Source: Komagataeibacter sp. FNDCR2
GTDB lineage: Bacteria; Pseudomonadota; Alphaproteobacteria; Acetobacterales; Acetobacteraceae
Assembly: GCF_021295395.1 (NCBI RefSeq)
Contig: NZ_JAIWOU010000001.1
Span: forward strand, 127,001 to 191,000
Length of the DNA stretch: 64,000 nt
Direction: 5' to 3'
The notes beneath the pieces were generated by a model that was given only the letters and a program-made list of their open reading frames with translations, searched no databases and was not told the origin of the DNA. Position numbers and translations under genes: made by a program. Below, piece by piece: positions 27,140 to 40,224 of this stretch (positions are counted from its first letter, which is position 1; every line of letters begins with the position of its first letter).

Positions 27140-29597
27140 AACCTAACCCGATCAAGAACCCATCCAGCTTCTCCGTTGCCTGAGCCCGCGCGCCTTCGAT
27201 CTCGGTCAGGGTGACGTGATACTTGTCCCACCAGTTGTCGAAGTCCGCCACGATCTGTCCACGCTGCGCTGCGATGTAGCGATTCAGAATTTTCTGCACG
27301 TCGTCATGCAGGATTTTCAGCAGCAGTTCGGCTGCCGCTTTATCCGTTAGGTCATCAACGCCCTTGTTCAGCTCTATGGTGAACTGGTTCTTCCTATACT
27401 TGAGAGTCTTCTTGATTTCGGACAGCTTTTTCTTCCAGCGTTTGATTTTTGCCTCATCCACCTGTTCGGCATCGTCTTCTGCTTCCTCGCCTTCTTCCGG
27501 CGTAGCGGTCGCAGCCTTAATCTGCGCCTCTAGCTCGGTCTTGCGGGCTTCTAGTTTGGCAATCTCGGTCACGAAGCTGCCCATCAGAAAAGTGACCAGC
27601 TTGTGGTCCAGCGGGTTCTCCTTGTTGCCCGCATCTTCCAGCGCGGTTACGATGGAAGTGCGCCACGCGTCCACGACCCCTCTGGTGCCGCGCGCCATGA
27701 GGGTGAGGAAGTCGAACCGCGACTGGTCCCAGAACTGCGCGATGATCCCGCGCACGGTGAACGGGTCCAATATGGCGAGACTTTCAAGTGTGGTCGAAAA
27801 ACTGGACAGAAGCTCATCATGCAGCCTGATCAGAGAGGTTGCGTGCGCATCACCTGCAATGGCGATGATGTCGTCGGTGTGGTCGGCCCACCAGTTGTTG
27901 AAGTAGCCCAGGACCTCTGCCTCGCGGGCCACGAGGCTCGCGTTGGTCTCGACAGCCGGTTTGATATCAGCTTTGGCTGTGATACATGCGACGAAGTCCA
28001 GATACCGGTCGTTACGCGGCGTGAGCAGGTCCATTGCGTTCAGGCCGTGGGATTTGAAAAGATCTGCCTTGGCTTCGATTTCGGACTTTGGAATGCCACC
28101 GATCAGGTGGGCACGTACGTCATGCGGCTCAGGTGGTGGAGCGTTATCAGCATAACGGCGGATGTTGAGGTTCCAGTCGTTCTCCTTCAGCGTTCCAAGA
28201 TCGACGATGGCAGAGAAACCGGGAATCTCACGGTATTCCTCGAAGGTGGTGGCGATCTTCTCAATGTGCTCGGGCATCAAGTGGTTCTGTGCACGGCCTT
28301 CCAGGTATTCACGGTCAGCGTTGATGAAAAGCACCTTGCCCTGACGCTCCGCAGGCTTGCCCGAAACGAGGTTTGCGCCCTGGTGGATGCGCTGGCGCAG
28401 AACGATAATACAGGCTGGGATGCCCGTGCCGTAGAAGAGCTGCGGGGCGAGGCCGATAACGGCTTCTATCTGGTCGTTTTCGAGGATTTTCTGTCGTATT
28501 TTGGCTTCATCGCCGCCGCGAAAAAGGACACCGTGCGGCATGACTGTCGCGATCATACCGCCGTCACGCGTCACATGCAGCATGTGCTGCAGGAACATGA
28601 GATCGGCTTTCTTGGAGCCCAGCGGAACCTCATGAAAGAAGCGCTCGCGGAACTTGGGCTGCCAAGTATATTCCCCGGACCTGTCCTTGTCTTTTGAGCC
28701 CCAGTTGATCGAGAAAGGTGGGTTGGTCAGGATCCGGTCAAACCGGCGAAGCTCGCCGTTCTCGACATGCTGCGGCTCTCCGAGGGTATCCTCGTTACGC
28801 AGGTCGACGCTGCTCATGCCATGAAGCAGCATGTTCATCTTGGCGATCGACCAGACGGTGCCCGAGTATTCCTGACCGAACAGGTTGGCCTTGCGTCCAT
28901 CCTGTCCATTCTCGTCGATATAATCTTTCGCGGCGATGAGCATACCGCCCGAACCGCAGCATGGATCGTAGATGTCATGTTCAAGGGTCGGCTTCAGCAA
29001 ACGGACCATCATACGAACGACTGAACGGGGTGTGTAGAACTCGCCCCCTTTTTTGCCCGCAGAGTCAGCAAACTCGCCAATCAGATATTCATAGGCAGCA
29101 CCCAGAAGATCAGGGAACTCGAAATCTGTATTTCGAAGGCGAATTTCTCCGAAATGGTTAATTAGCTGACGAAGCTTCTGATCACTGATTTTGCTTTGAC
29201 CGACCTTTCTTGTGAAGTCGATGTGATCGAGCACCCCTTCAAGGGCAATGTTCTCCGCTTCTATGCCAGTGAGTGCCTTGTTGAGCATGTTGCCAATGTT
29301 CTCATGGGCTTCGTCCATCAGATATTGAAAGCGGGAATGCTCAGGTACCCAGAAATTACCACTGCGGCCATACCAGACCTTATTCTCGGCTTCTTTTTCG
29401 GCTTGCTTACGCGATGCGCCTGCTGCAATGCATTTTTCAATTACGTTAAGACGTGCTTCTTCAAAAACGTCGGAACAACGCTTCAGGAAAAGCATTCCGA
29501 AGATATATTCTTTAAATTCGGAGGCATCCATTTTGCCTCGAAGAATATCTGCTGCACTGAATAGGTATCGCTCAAGTTGAGAAAGGCTAAGTGGCAT
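27132..29597 (-). CDS. hsdM: Type I restriction-modification DNA methyltransferase, M subunit (long form)
   Basis: The 821-residue protein has an HsdM N-terminal helical domain (about 8-160), the SAM-binding motif DPCCGSGGM at 211-219 and catalytic NPPF at 292-295, so it is an N6-adenine methylase. It is longer than the usual 500-550 residues. The extra C-terminus includes an acidic, lysine-rich coiled-coil-like stretch ([20 protein letters not shown] and [18 protein letters not shown]). It is the first gene of the operon and overlaps hsdS by 8 bp. Both catalytic motifs are intact. Confidence 0.93.
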   Translation of the reverse strand: MPLSLSQLERYLFSAADILRGKMDASEFKEYIFGMLFLKRCSDVFEEARLNVIEKCIAAGASRKQAEKEAENKVWYGRSGNFWVPEHSRFQYLMDEAHENIGNMLNKALTGIEAENIALEGVLDHIDFTRKVGQSKISDQKLRQLINHFGEIRLRNTDFEFPDLLGAAYEYLIGEFADSAGKKGGEFYTPRSVVRMMVRLLKPTLEHDIYDPCCGSGGMLIAAKDYIDENGQDGRKANLFGQEYSGTVWSIAKMNMLLHGMSSVDLRNEDTLGEPQHVENGELRRFDRILTNPPFSINWGSKDKDRSGEYTWQPKFRERFFHEVPLGSKKADLMFLQHMLHVTRDGGMIATVMPHGVLFRGGDEAKIRQKILENDQIEAVIGLAPQLFYGTGIPACIIVLRQRIHQGANLVSGKPAERQGKVLFINADREYLEGRAQNHLMPEHIEKIATTFEEYREIPGFSAIVDLGTLKENDWNLNIRRYADNAPPPEPHDVRAHLIGGIPKSEIEAKADLFKSHGLNAMDLLTPRNDRYLDFVACITAKADIKPAVETNASLVAREAEVLGYFNNWWADHTDDIIAIAGDAHATSLIRLHDELLSSFSTTLESLAILDPFTVRGIIAQFWDQSRFDFLTLMARGTRGVVDAWRTSIVTALEDAGNKENPLDHKLVTFLMGSFVTEIAKLEARKTELEAQIKAATATPEEGEEAEDDAEQVDEAKIKRWKKKLSEIKKTLKYRKNQFTIELNKGVDDLTDKAAAELLLKILHDDVQKILNRYIAAQRGQIVADFDNWWDKYHVTLTEIEGARAQATEKLDGFLIGLGYV

Positions 29598-29665
29598 TGA
29601 TAATCTCTAATCTGACTTGCTCACATTTGGTGGCATGGGACGAATTCTGACGACAGTTTCCGTGT

Positions 29666-30049
29666 TCATGAACAGCGCATTCGCTTGATGGGATAGTAAT
29701 CCATTTGCCCGTCTTCCGAAAGGAACGTGGCGTGTTCAGCTTGTGCCTGCGCCATCAGGAGATGGTCAAACGGATCACGATGATGCAGAGGCAAAGACAT
29801 CAGGATCTGCAGGTGTTCGGGCTGTATTTGTAGTAGAGAGAAACCTTCTGCAGGAATGGCCGCCAGAATGTCGTTCATATCCGCATCCAGTTTTCCGATA
29901 CGGATTTTGATCGCACTCTCCCATAACGACACGATACTCACCAGAATATCGTGGGCCGGATCTGCAATGATCTCCCGTGCATTCTCACCCAGCCGGTCGG
30001 AGTCCGAAAGCCACCAGAGCAACGCATGCGTATCGAGCAGAACCTTCAC
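29666..30049 (-). CDS. PIN-domain ribonuclease toxin (VapC-like)
   Basis: The 127-residue protein has the PIN acidic residues in order: Asp6 (MKVLLDTHALLWWL), Glu44 (SLWESAIKIRIGKL), Asp92/Asp95 (HHRDPFDHLLMAQA) and a late Asp113. This is the COG3744 type of PIN toxin. It would cleave RNA when free of antitoxin. It overlaps the antitoxin gene by 4 bp (ATGA). Its location next to the type I operon fits an addiction module that stabilises the island. Confidence 0.9.
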   Translation of the reverse strand: MKVLLDTHALLWWLSDSDRLGENAREIIADPAHDILVSIVSLWESAIKIRIGKLDADMNDILAAIPAEGFSLLQIQPEHLQILMSLPLHHRDPFDHLLMAQAQAEHATFLSEDGQMDYYPIKRMRCS

Positions 30050-30318
30050 AGGTTGCGTTCCATGCTTTCAAGAACGTCCGGCGGTGTCTGATCAAAATCT
30101 TCGCTCATTCTGATCCTCCCGCGAAGAGCTCCTGGCTGACGACGGGGACGATAGGAAGGAGCCGGCGGATGCAGTTCAGCGACGACCTGGTCATGAGACG
30201 TCACGAGGATCGTACTGCCCTGTCTGACCTGACGCAGATACGCTGTCAGGTTTCCCCGGAACTCCCGAACACCGATTTTCTGTGGGGATGATGCGTTATC
30301 TGAAAGATGCTCGCTCAT
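30046..30318 (-). CDS. Phd/YefM-family antitoxin
   Basis: About 90 residues from the ATG at 30318, which follows AAGGAGGAGACC; an upstream ATG at 30384 has no such site. KIGVREFRGNLTAYLRQVRQ then GSTILVTSHDQVVAEL is the Phd/YefM DNA-binding domain, and the C-terminal tail (about 55-90) would wrap the PIN toxin. It should repress its own promoter. Cotranscribed with the toxin at 29666. Confidence 0.88.
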   Translation of the reverse strand: MSEHLSDNASSPQKIGVREFRGNLTAYLRQVRQGSTILVTSHDQVVAELHPPAPSYRPRRQPGALRGRIRMSEDFDQTPPDVLESMERNL

Positions 30319-30384
30319 GGTCTCCTCCTTGTGTGTCATCATATCATGTACACAGAAAGAGGAGGTAGGGAATTCCTGAGGCAT

Positions 30385-30829
30385 ATTCGATTTCAGAGAT
30401 TAGTGGCTTCTGACAGTGCCAGAGCAGCCGTCATGTTCTCCGATCCGGCCAGATCCGCGGGTGAAGCATTCGCTCTACAACGACTTACCATCAGCATCAG
30501 TCATTCGCGCGTGCGGTAGTCAGCTACCGCCAGTAACCGGACCACTATCCATTGTTCAGCGTATCCGAGACAAAGTCGAGGCTGCAGTAATGGTTCGGCG
30601 CATCAGTTCATGATGAAACGACAAGGAAAGATAGAAAGCCGAGGAGCCATAGGCAAAATAAGGATGTGTATAGGATGCAGTCGGGAAGTGTATTGCCGCG
30701 TAAGCAAGGGGGGTAGCAGCGTAGGCGCGACAAGCTCGAACGAAAAGCCATCTCTAAAAAGTGATGGTGGCGGCGTAAAATTGGTGGTTCTGGCGTAGAT
30801 CCGGCGATTGGATCGTAAATTGGGACTAA
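30385..30829. other. Non-coding stretch before the tRNA-fMet fragment
   Basis: About 445 bp without a convincing gene. The minus-strand frames here contain the string GQDLNLRPSGYEP, a well-known artefact of translating tRNA-adjacent DNA. The stretch holds the first of two near-direct repeats (30661-30690). Confidence 0.45.
30661..30690 (+). repeat. Near-direct repeat flanking the tRNA fragment (copy 1)
   Basis: AGGATGTGTATAGGATGCAG followed by TCGGGAAGTG resembles 30951-30979 (AGGATGCATATAGGATGCAA, CTGGGAGTG). Each copy contains two AGGATG half units 12 bp apart. Spacing around the tRNA 3' fragment resembles integrase arm-type sites; this is inference. Confidence 0.5.
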
Positions 30830-30877
30830 AGGCTCATAACCTGAAGGCCGCAGGTTCAAATCCTGCCCCCGCAACCA
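30830..30877 (+). pseudogene. 3' half of initiator tRNA (tRNA-fMet), attachment-site remnant
   Basis: AGGCTCATAACCT is the anticodon stem-loop with CAT anticodon. The variable region, the T-arm (GCAGGTTCAAATCCTGC) and CCCCGCAACCA follow. This is the 3' half of a typical alphaproteobacterial tRNA-fMet. The sequence 5' of position 30830 does not match the D-arm or 5' acceptor strand, so no functional tRNA is formed. Such 3' fragments are left by integration into tRNA genes. The last 19 bp recur at 13313-13331. Confidence 0.75.
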
Positions 30878-30901
30878 TGAATACGTGTCTGAAAAGACAA
30901 T

Positions 30902-30932
30902 AAAAAATCCACCCCGACGAGTGGCTTTTTTT
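30902..30932 (+). terminator. Hairpin terminator downstream of the tRNA fragment
   Basis: CCAC (30909-30912) pairs with GTGG (30921-30924), flanked by an A-run upstream and seven T residues at 30926-30932. It probably represents a tRNA transcription terminator carried along with the att sequence. Confidence 0.55.
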
Positions 30933-30950
30933 GTGCCCGAAATGCAGCGC

Positions 30951-30979
30951 AGGATGCATATAGGATGCAACTGGGAGTG
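30951..30979 (+). repeat. Near-direct repeat flanking the tRNA fragment (copy 2)
   Basis: Second copy of the AGGATG...TATAGGATGCA unit, 290 bp from the first and about 75 bp past the CCA of the tRNA fragment. Confidence 0.5.
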
Positions 30980-31051
30980 AAAGCGCAGCGTAGTTTGGGC
31001 TCATGATGAGGATTTTCACGATGACGTGAGCTTTATCGGCGGTCTTATTGA

Positions 31052-34221
<3,170 letters not shown>

Positions 34222-34225
<4 letters not shown>

Positions 34226-35744
34226 CCGAAGATCCCATGCAGGAACCAGCCCTGCGAGCCGGTCTCACCATGCTCGCCGTCACCGGCCCGGTAGAGCCAG
34301 AACCGCTCGCCGCTCGTGTCCTCCACCCGGAAGTAATCCCGGGCGATGGTCAGTTCCGCGTCATTCTTCCACCATTCGCCGAATACCCGCTCCGGCCCGT
34401 CGGCGCATTTCACCTTCCGCCGAACGTCCCGCCAGATGAAGAACAGGGGCGGCTGGTCCGGCAGTTCTGCCATCGCCTGCACCGGCTCGGCCGTGCCAGC
34501 AGGCGTGTTGGACGCGGCCAGTGCTCGGGCCAATCCTTCGTCTCATCGGGCGCCAGCGCAGGCACACGGCAGAAGGAGCGTTCGGGCAGGTCGCTTTCCA
34601 CCGGTGCAAAGCGATAGAGCGCCTGCGTGCCGACACGGTTGGCCAGTGTGTCGATCAGGTCGGACACATCGGCCTCTTCCTCGGCGATCAGGGAAGAGAC
34701 GGTCTGCCGCCGGTCCATGGGTTCAGCCAGAGAGGCAATCAGCACCATGCGCTCAATGCCGAACCCCGGATCGATGGTCTCGATCTTCTCGCACAGCAGC
34801 CGGGTCAGGCGTTTGACGTCCCGCACCGGCATGGCCGTGGCCACCCGGATCGCTTCGGTCCGGCTGTCGACGCGATGCAGCAGCAGGTCGAGACGGCGCA
34901 CGCCTTGGCCGCGTTCGTCCAGCCCCTGACAGAGCAGCAGCACCAGCTTACCGATATAACGGGCAATGGTCTCCGCCGCGCCGATAGGTTCAGCGAAATT
35001 CCGGCTGGCCTCGACCGGATCGACAGGGCGGACTGGCACGATGGCTTCACCAATGCGCCCGAACGCCTGATCCAGCCTGCGGGCGATATCGGGTCCGAAC
35101 CGTAGGGCCAGCGGTGCGCAGGGCATGGCGGCCAGGGGGCCGATGCGCGACACGCCTAGCGTAGCCAGTCCATCGATGATCGTGTCCGGCAGGCGCAGCG
35201 CTTCAAGAGGAAGATCGGCCAGCGCGGAAGCGGTCTCGCCTGAGGGCACAACGGCAATCGGCGCCCGGCCATAGCGGGCTATGGCGTGCGCGGCACCCCA
35301 TGTGTCCGCCACCACAGCCTTTGCCCGAAAGCCGGCGCCCGCCATGCGATGAACCATGTCCTTGAGCATGGGAAGTTCACCGCCATGCAGATGATCCGCC
35401 CCGGTCGTGTCCAGAACCAGCCCGTCCGGGGCGTCGACCGCCACGATGGGAGCAACCCTGTGCTGGAACCACAGGGCGAGTTTTTCCAGCCCCAGCCGGT
35501 CGCGTTCGGGATCGGCGTCCATCAGCACCAGATCGGGATACAGCGCCTGAGCCTTGGCCACCGGAATCCCGGGACGCAGCCCCAGCTTGCGGGCGGCGAG
35601 ATCGACCGACAGCACGACCCGTCGTCGCCCTTCACGACCGGCCAGTGCGAGCGGCACCTCAGGCGCTGGCGCGTCTTTGCCCAGCCGTTTCCTGATCCGA
35701 TCCGTCGGCCAGAGCGGCAGGTAAAGAGAGACGACCCTTGCCAT
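34222..35744 (-). pseudogene. imuB: ImuB, Y-family polymerase-like protein, frameshifted near the C-terminus
   Basis: The start MARVVSLYLPLWPTDRIRKR (35744) and the Y-family fold are present up to HWPRPTRLLARP. There the frame shifts at about 34490-34497: the true C-terminus (EPVQAMAELPDQPPLFFIWR, then DGPERVFGEWWKND and ERFWLYRAGDGE) continues in another frame to 34222. One missing base in the run GGCC-GAGCC explains it. The aberrant frame ends at 34410. ImuB lacks polymerase activity and works as a scaffold binding the clamp, ImuA and DnaE2. Losing its C-terminus could disable the mutasome. A sequencing error is an alternative. Confidence 0.82.
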
Positions 35745-36423
35745 CACAGGCCTCCACTTCAAAATCGGCACATTCGCCTGCGCGGGCGCGGATCAGTTCC
35801 AGCAGCCAGCGCGGTCTTCCCACACCGGGAACCGGCAGCGGCACGGACGGCAGAACCGAAACTCGCCAGCGGGTGACAGAAGCCGTTGGCTGACCGAAAT
35901 CCGCCGCATCCGTCTGTCGCCGCCAGCGCCTGATCGCGATGCCGAGGGAGCCGGATGTCTCGGCCGCCAGTTGCAGGCGACGTGAGGCGGTCATGGACAG
36001 ACGCGCCACCTCGGCGACAACGGCCCCGAGGCCTCCATGCCGCAGTCCTTCCTCGAAACAGGCAAGCACATCGACGTCCGAGCGTGCTTCGACATAGATC
36101 GTCCGCCGGGCGGAAAGACCCACCTGTTTCAGGGAAGGGGCGAACACATCCTGGCGGGTGACGATCCACAGCACCTTGCCACGCGTGCGCGCGGCAATGC
36201 CGGCGCAGAACTGTCCGGCCGCCGCACTGTGCAGGGCGTCATTCCCGCCGCCCGCCACCTCGTGCAGAGCGCCCAGAGCCAGCCCGCCACCGGGCAGACG
36301 CGCATCGATCTCGCGCACGCCAAAGGGCATTACCTTTCTGCGTCGGTCGCTATGCCCTTCGAGACGGCTGATCGCGGCCCGAAGCGTCTCCAGACCAGGT
36401 TTTTTATGGGTTTCAGCAGTCAT
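35659..36423 (-). CDS. imuA: ImuA, RecA/SulA-like SOS mutasome protein
   Basis: The 254-residue protein contains a degenerate RecA-like fold: MPFGVREIDARLPGGGLALGALHEV near 32-56, then KVLWIVTRQD and LGAVVAEVARLSMTASRRLQ. This is the ImuA pattern of alphaproteobacterial imuA-imuB-dnaE2 cassettes. It is first in the operon and overlaps the 5' end of imuB by about 85 bp. A perfect GTTC-N7-GTTC SOS box lies about 46 bp upstream, so LexA control is very likely. Confidence 0.88.
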   Translation of the reverse strand: MTAETHKKPGLETLRAAISRLEGHSDRRRKVMPFGVREIDARLPGGGLALGALHEVAGGGNDALHSAAAGQFCAGIAARTRGKVLWIVTRQDVFAPSLKQVGLSARRTIYVEARSDVDVLACFEEGLRHGGLGAVVAEVARLSMTASRRLQLAAETSGSLGIAIRRWRRQTDAADFGQPTASVTRWRVSVLPSVPLPVPGVGRPRWLLELIRARAGECADFEVEACDGKGRLSLPAALADGSDQETAGQRRASA

Positions 36424-36468
36424 TTCACGGCTCGATGTCCCTTGTGCAGGTGCATTTCATGATTATAT

Positions 36469-36483
36469 GTTCGTGATTCGTTC
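36469..36483. promoter_or_regulatory. SOS (LexA) box, GTTC-N7-GTTC
   Basis: GTTC-GTGATTC-GTTC matches exactly the alphaproteobacterial LexA consensus. It lies between imuA (46 bp from its start) and the divergent UvrD-like helicase (about 98 bp from its start), and could control both. Confidence 0.85.
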
Positions 36484-37671
36484 TGATGCAGCGATGGAAG
36501 TCAATGCAAATTCGCACCGCCTCAGGCATGATGCAGGGCACATAACCACCCGGAATTATTGGTGAAGGTACCTTAAGGAATTGAATTCAGAGACTTCTCC
36601 CATCCCGAACGGCGACGATTATCTGTCCCGTCTGAATGACGCGCAGCGACAGGCCGTCACGCACGGGACCGGAGTCTCGGCAGGCATCGCGGATTCATCC
36701 CCGCTGCTGGTCATCGCCGGTGCCGGATCGGGCAAGACCAACACGCTGGCCCATCGGGTCGCGCATCTGATCGCATCGGGCGCCGATCCGCGCCGCATTT
36801 TGCTGCTAACCTTCTCGCGTCGGGCCAGTGTCGAGATGACGCGGCGCGTGGAGCGGATCTGCAAAACGGTGCTCGGAGACAAGGCCGGCCCACTGGCCGA
36901 TGCGCTGGCCTGGGCGGGGACGTTTCATTCCATCGGTGCCCGGTTGCTGCGGGAATATGCCCAGCAGATCGGCATGGATCCGGCCTTTTCGATCCATGAC
37001 CGGGAAGATTCCGCTGATCTGATGAATCTGATCCGGCATGATCTGGGGTTTTCGAAAACCGAGAAGCGGTTTCCCGGCAAGGGCACGTGCCTTGCCATTT
37101 ATTCCCGTGTGGTGAACTCGGGCGCACCGCTCGCCGATGTGCTGATGAAGCACTATCCGTGGTGCGCGGGCTGGGAAGCGCAGCTGAAGCAGCTCTTTGC
37201 AGGCTATGTCACGGCGAAGCAGGAGCAGGGCGTGCTGGATTATGACGATCTGCTGCTGTGCTGGGCACAGATGGTCAGCGATCCGGTTCTGGCCGCTGAT
37301 ATCGGCAGCAAATGGGATCATGTACTGGTCGACGAATATCAGGACACGAACCGGTTGCAGGCGGATATCCTGCTCGGAATGAAACCGGATGGACGGGGCC
37401 TTACGGTGGTGGGCGACGACGCCCAGAGCATATACGCTTTTCGGGCGGCGACCGTGCGCAACATCCTCGATTTTCCGGCGTCTTTCGATCCCCCGGCGCG
37501 CGTCGTGACGCTGGACCGGAACTATCGCTCGACAAAGCCCATTCTGGATGCCGCCAACGCCGTCATTGGCGAAGCGGCCGAGCGGTTCACCAAGGATCTA
37601 TGGACCGAGCGCACCTCGGATGAAAAGCCGCGACTGGTCACCATCCGGGATGACACGGCCCAAGCGAACTA

Positions 37672-38519
37672 GGCTCAGGACTCATTCCTTAAGATAGAAG
37701 ATGAAGCTTGCTGCGATGTGGATTGCAGACATGAATGTATGAGCGCAGCGGTCGTATCTGGTCGCCACACGTCGCCAGTCTTTCAGCTTTGCGAACATGT
37801 TTTCGATCAGATGACGCTTTTTATACAGATGCCAGTTGTAAGGCGGCTTTGATTTCCGGTTCTTTTTCGGGGGGATACAAGCACTGATATTGCGTTCTGC
37901 AAGCGATAACCTGATCCGGTTGCTGTCATAGCCTCTGTCCCCGATGACTTCTTCTGTCTCGTCGGGGAGAACTGCCAGAAGCACGTCTGCGCCTCTGAAG
38001 TCACTGACCTGTCCCGCAGTCAGATGAAGGCGGACAGGCCGGCCCAGACCATCGCACACGGCATGGAGTTTTGAGTTCAGGCCGCCTTTTGTCCGTCCGA
38101 TATAGCGGGGAAAAGCCCTTTTTTGAGCAGGGACGCCGATGTCCGGTGCGCTTTGAGATGTGTCGCATCGATCATCAGGCGCTTCGAACGGCCGGCCTGT
38201 TCTGTCAGGGCGACGAAGATCCGGTCAAAGACGCCCAGGCGGCTCCACCGGATGAAGCGATTATACAAAGTCTTGTGCGGACCATACGCTTTCGGGGTGT
38301 CTTTCCACTGAAGACCGTTGCGGATCACATAAACGATCCCGCTCAGAACACGCCGGTCATCCACGCGTGGGACTCCGTGTGCCAGAGGGAAAAATGGCGC
38401 AATCCGCTCCATCTGGCTCTCAGATAGCAAAAATACCTCACTCACAGCCTCACCTCCTTCGGTAAGCCTGTGAATCACAATATCCCACTCAGTTCAATAA
38501 ATTAATAGGTCCTGAGCCT
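37672..38519 (-). mobile_element. IS5-family element, type B copy 1 (848 bp), inside the helicase gene
   Basis: The ends are GGCTCAGGACTCATTCC and, at the other side, TTAATAGGTCCTGAGCC, with TA duplicated (37670-37671, 38520-38521). Type B shares the terminal 13 bp with type A but differs inside. Confidence 0.92.
37682..38445 (-). CDS. IS5-family transposase type B (two frames)
   Basis: The N-terminal frame starts at GTG 38445 (SEVFLLSESQMERIAPFFPL) and includes LMIDATHLKAHRTSAS. The catalytic frame has LHAVCDGLGRPVRLHLTAGQ, VIGDRGYDSNRIR and RHLIENMFAKLKDWRRVATR, giving DDE residues. The frames overlap at an A6 run (CTC-AAA-AAA-GGG) suited to a -1 shift. Both frames are open, so this copy is probably functional. 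Confidence 0.87.
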
Positions 38520-39545
38520 ATATCGCGGATCGTGTGCTGGAAGAGCGGGAGGCCGGCACGCCGATGAAGCAGCAGGCGGTGCTGTTCCGGGCTTCGCACC
38601 ACAGCGGCACGCTGGAGGTGGAACTGACCCGGCGCAACATCCCGTTCGTGAAGTTCGGCGGCCTGAAGTTTATCGACTGTGCGCATGTGAAGGATGTGCT
38701 GGCTCTACTGCGTTTTGCCCAGAACCCGCGCGACCGCATCGCGGGCTTCCGGGTCCTGCAGCTTCTGCCGGGGGTGGGGCCGGGTTCGGCCCGGCGCGTG
38801 CTGGACACGATGGGCGAGAGTGCCCATCCCTTCGAGGCGTTGAAGGATATCAAAGCCCCGCAGCGCAGCGGCGAGGCCTGGACGGGTTTCGTGACTATGC
38901 TGACGGCGCTGGACAGCCATCAGGTCGGCTGGCCGGGCGAGATTGCGGCCGTGCGTTACTGGTATGAGCCGCATCTGGAGCGACTGCACGAGGACGCCTC
39001 CGCCCGTCTGGCCGATCTGGTGCAACTGGAGCAGATCGCCGGCGGCTATCCGTCACGGGAAAAATTCCTGACCGAGCTGACGCTGGATCCGCCGGATGCC
39101 ACGTCCGACCAGGCCGGCGTGCCGTTGCTGGATGAGGATTATCTGATCCTCTCGACCATTCACTCCGCCAAGGGGCAGGAATGGAAGAATGTGTTCGTCA
39201 TGAATGCGGTGGACGGCTGCATTCCATCCGATCTGGCCACCGGCGAGCAGGATGACATCGAGGAAGAGCGCCGCCTGCTCTACGTCGCCATGACGCGGGC
39301 GAAAGACAGTCTCGATATCATGGTGCCGCAGCGCTTCTATGTGCATGGCCAGCACAGCAGGGGTGACAGGCATGTCTATGCCTCACGCACCCGTTTCATC
39401 GACCGGGACATGCTGCCCCTGTTTGAGGCTTTGTCGTGGCCGGTTGTGAAGCCGGAAGAGCAGGCCCGGCAGGAGGCGGTGAAGTCGGTGCGGATCGACA
39501 TGGCGGCCCGTCTGCGCGGCATGTGGTCGTAAGGAAGCAACACGG

Positions 39546-40193
39546 ATGTGCAATCTCTATTCCATGACCTCGAACCCGCAGGCAATCCGCGAGATCGCGA
39601 AAGTTCTTGAGGATCGCACGGGCAATTTGCAGTCGCTGCCCGAGATCTGGCCGAACACGATGGCGCCTGTCGTGCGGAACGGAGAAAACGGACGTGAACT
39701 GGTCATGGCGCGCTGGGGCATGCCGACACCGCCCGGCTATCTCAGGGGGCATAAGGTCGATCGCGGAGTCACAAACATCCGCAATCCGACCTCGACATGG
39801 TGGAAGCGATGGGAAGGCGTGGTGCATCGCTGCCTGGTCCCGTTGACGGCGTTCTCGGAACCCGAGCATCTGCCCGACGGGAAATCGCGGCCTGTGTGGT
39901 TTGCTCGCAGCGATGGTGAGCAGTTGGCTTTTTTTGCCGGGATCTGGTGCCGGTGGACATCGGTGCGGAAACTGGCCGACGGCGAGACGACAGATGATCT
40001 GTACGGGTTTCTGACCACGGAAGCCAACAGGGAAGTGGGCGCGATCCATCCGAAGGCCATGCCCGTCATTCTGACGCGGCCGGATGAGCTGGATGTGTGG
40101 ATGAACGCCCCGGTGGCTGAGGCTTTGCGGCTTCAGCGGCCTCTCCCGAATGGTTTGTTGGTCCGTGTCGAAGAGTCGCCTCCTTCAGAGTGA
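39546..40193 (+). CDS. SOS response-associated peptidase-type protein (SRAP/YedK/HMCES)
   Basis: The 215-residue protein starts MCNLYSMTSNPQ, giving the catalytic Cys2 after Met removal. It has the conserved Asn in TNIRNPTSTWW, the acidic residue in PLTAFSEPEH and His in GAIHPKAMPVIL, the SRAP active-site set. SRAP proteins crosslink to abasic sites in single-stranded DNA and protect them. It begins 13 bp after the helicase stop and probably formed an operon with it, in line with the SOS theme of the region. Confidence 0.92.
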   Translation: MCNLYSMTSNPQAIREIAKVLEDRTGNLQSLPEIWPNTMAPVVRNGENGRELVMARWGMPTPPGYLRGHKVDRGVTNIRNPTSTWWKRWEGVVHRCLVPLTAFSEPEHLPDGKSRPVWFARSDGEQLAFFAGIWCRWTSVRKLADGETTDDLYGFLTTEANREVGAIHPKAMPVILTRPDELDVWMNAPVAEALRLQRPLPNGLLVRVEESPPSE

Positions 40194-40224
40194 CCGCTAT
40201 GGGGTAAGACGAAGGTCCACTTTA

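Larger units (their letters stand above)
36581..39532 (+). pseudogene. UvrD/PcrA-like SF1 DNA helicase, interrupted by an IS5 element
   Basis: The 5' part (36581-37671) encodes Walker A IAGAGSGKTNTLAHR, LLTFSRRAS, VLVDEYQDTN, VVGDDAQSIYAFR and LDRNYRSTKPI. The 3' part (38520-39532) has ILSTIHSAKGQEWKNVF and LLYVAMTRAKDSLD. The IS at 37672-38519 sits between them with TA duplicated. Removing the IS and one TA joins QAN to YIADRVLE in frame, giving about 700 residues. The start appears to be TTG at 36581. Divergent from imuA across an SOS box, so it may be SOS-induced. Precise excision would restore it. Confidence 0.85.

Noticed and set aside
30780-30877. A complete tRNA gene
   Set aside because: Only the anticodon arm to CCA matches tRNA-fMet; the 5' acceptor strand and D-arm are absent.
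30608-31019. Minus-strand frames with GQDLNLRPSGYEP and AGFEPAAFRL
   Set aside because: These strings are well-known artefacts of translating tRNA 3' ends and flanks; the real feature is the tRNA-fMet fragment.
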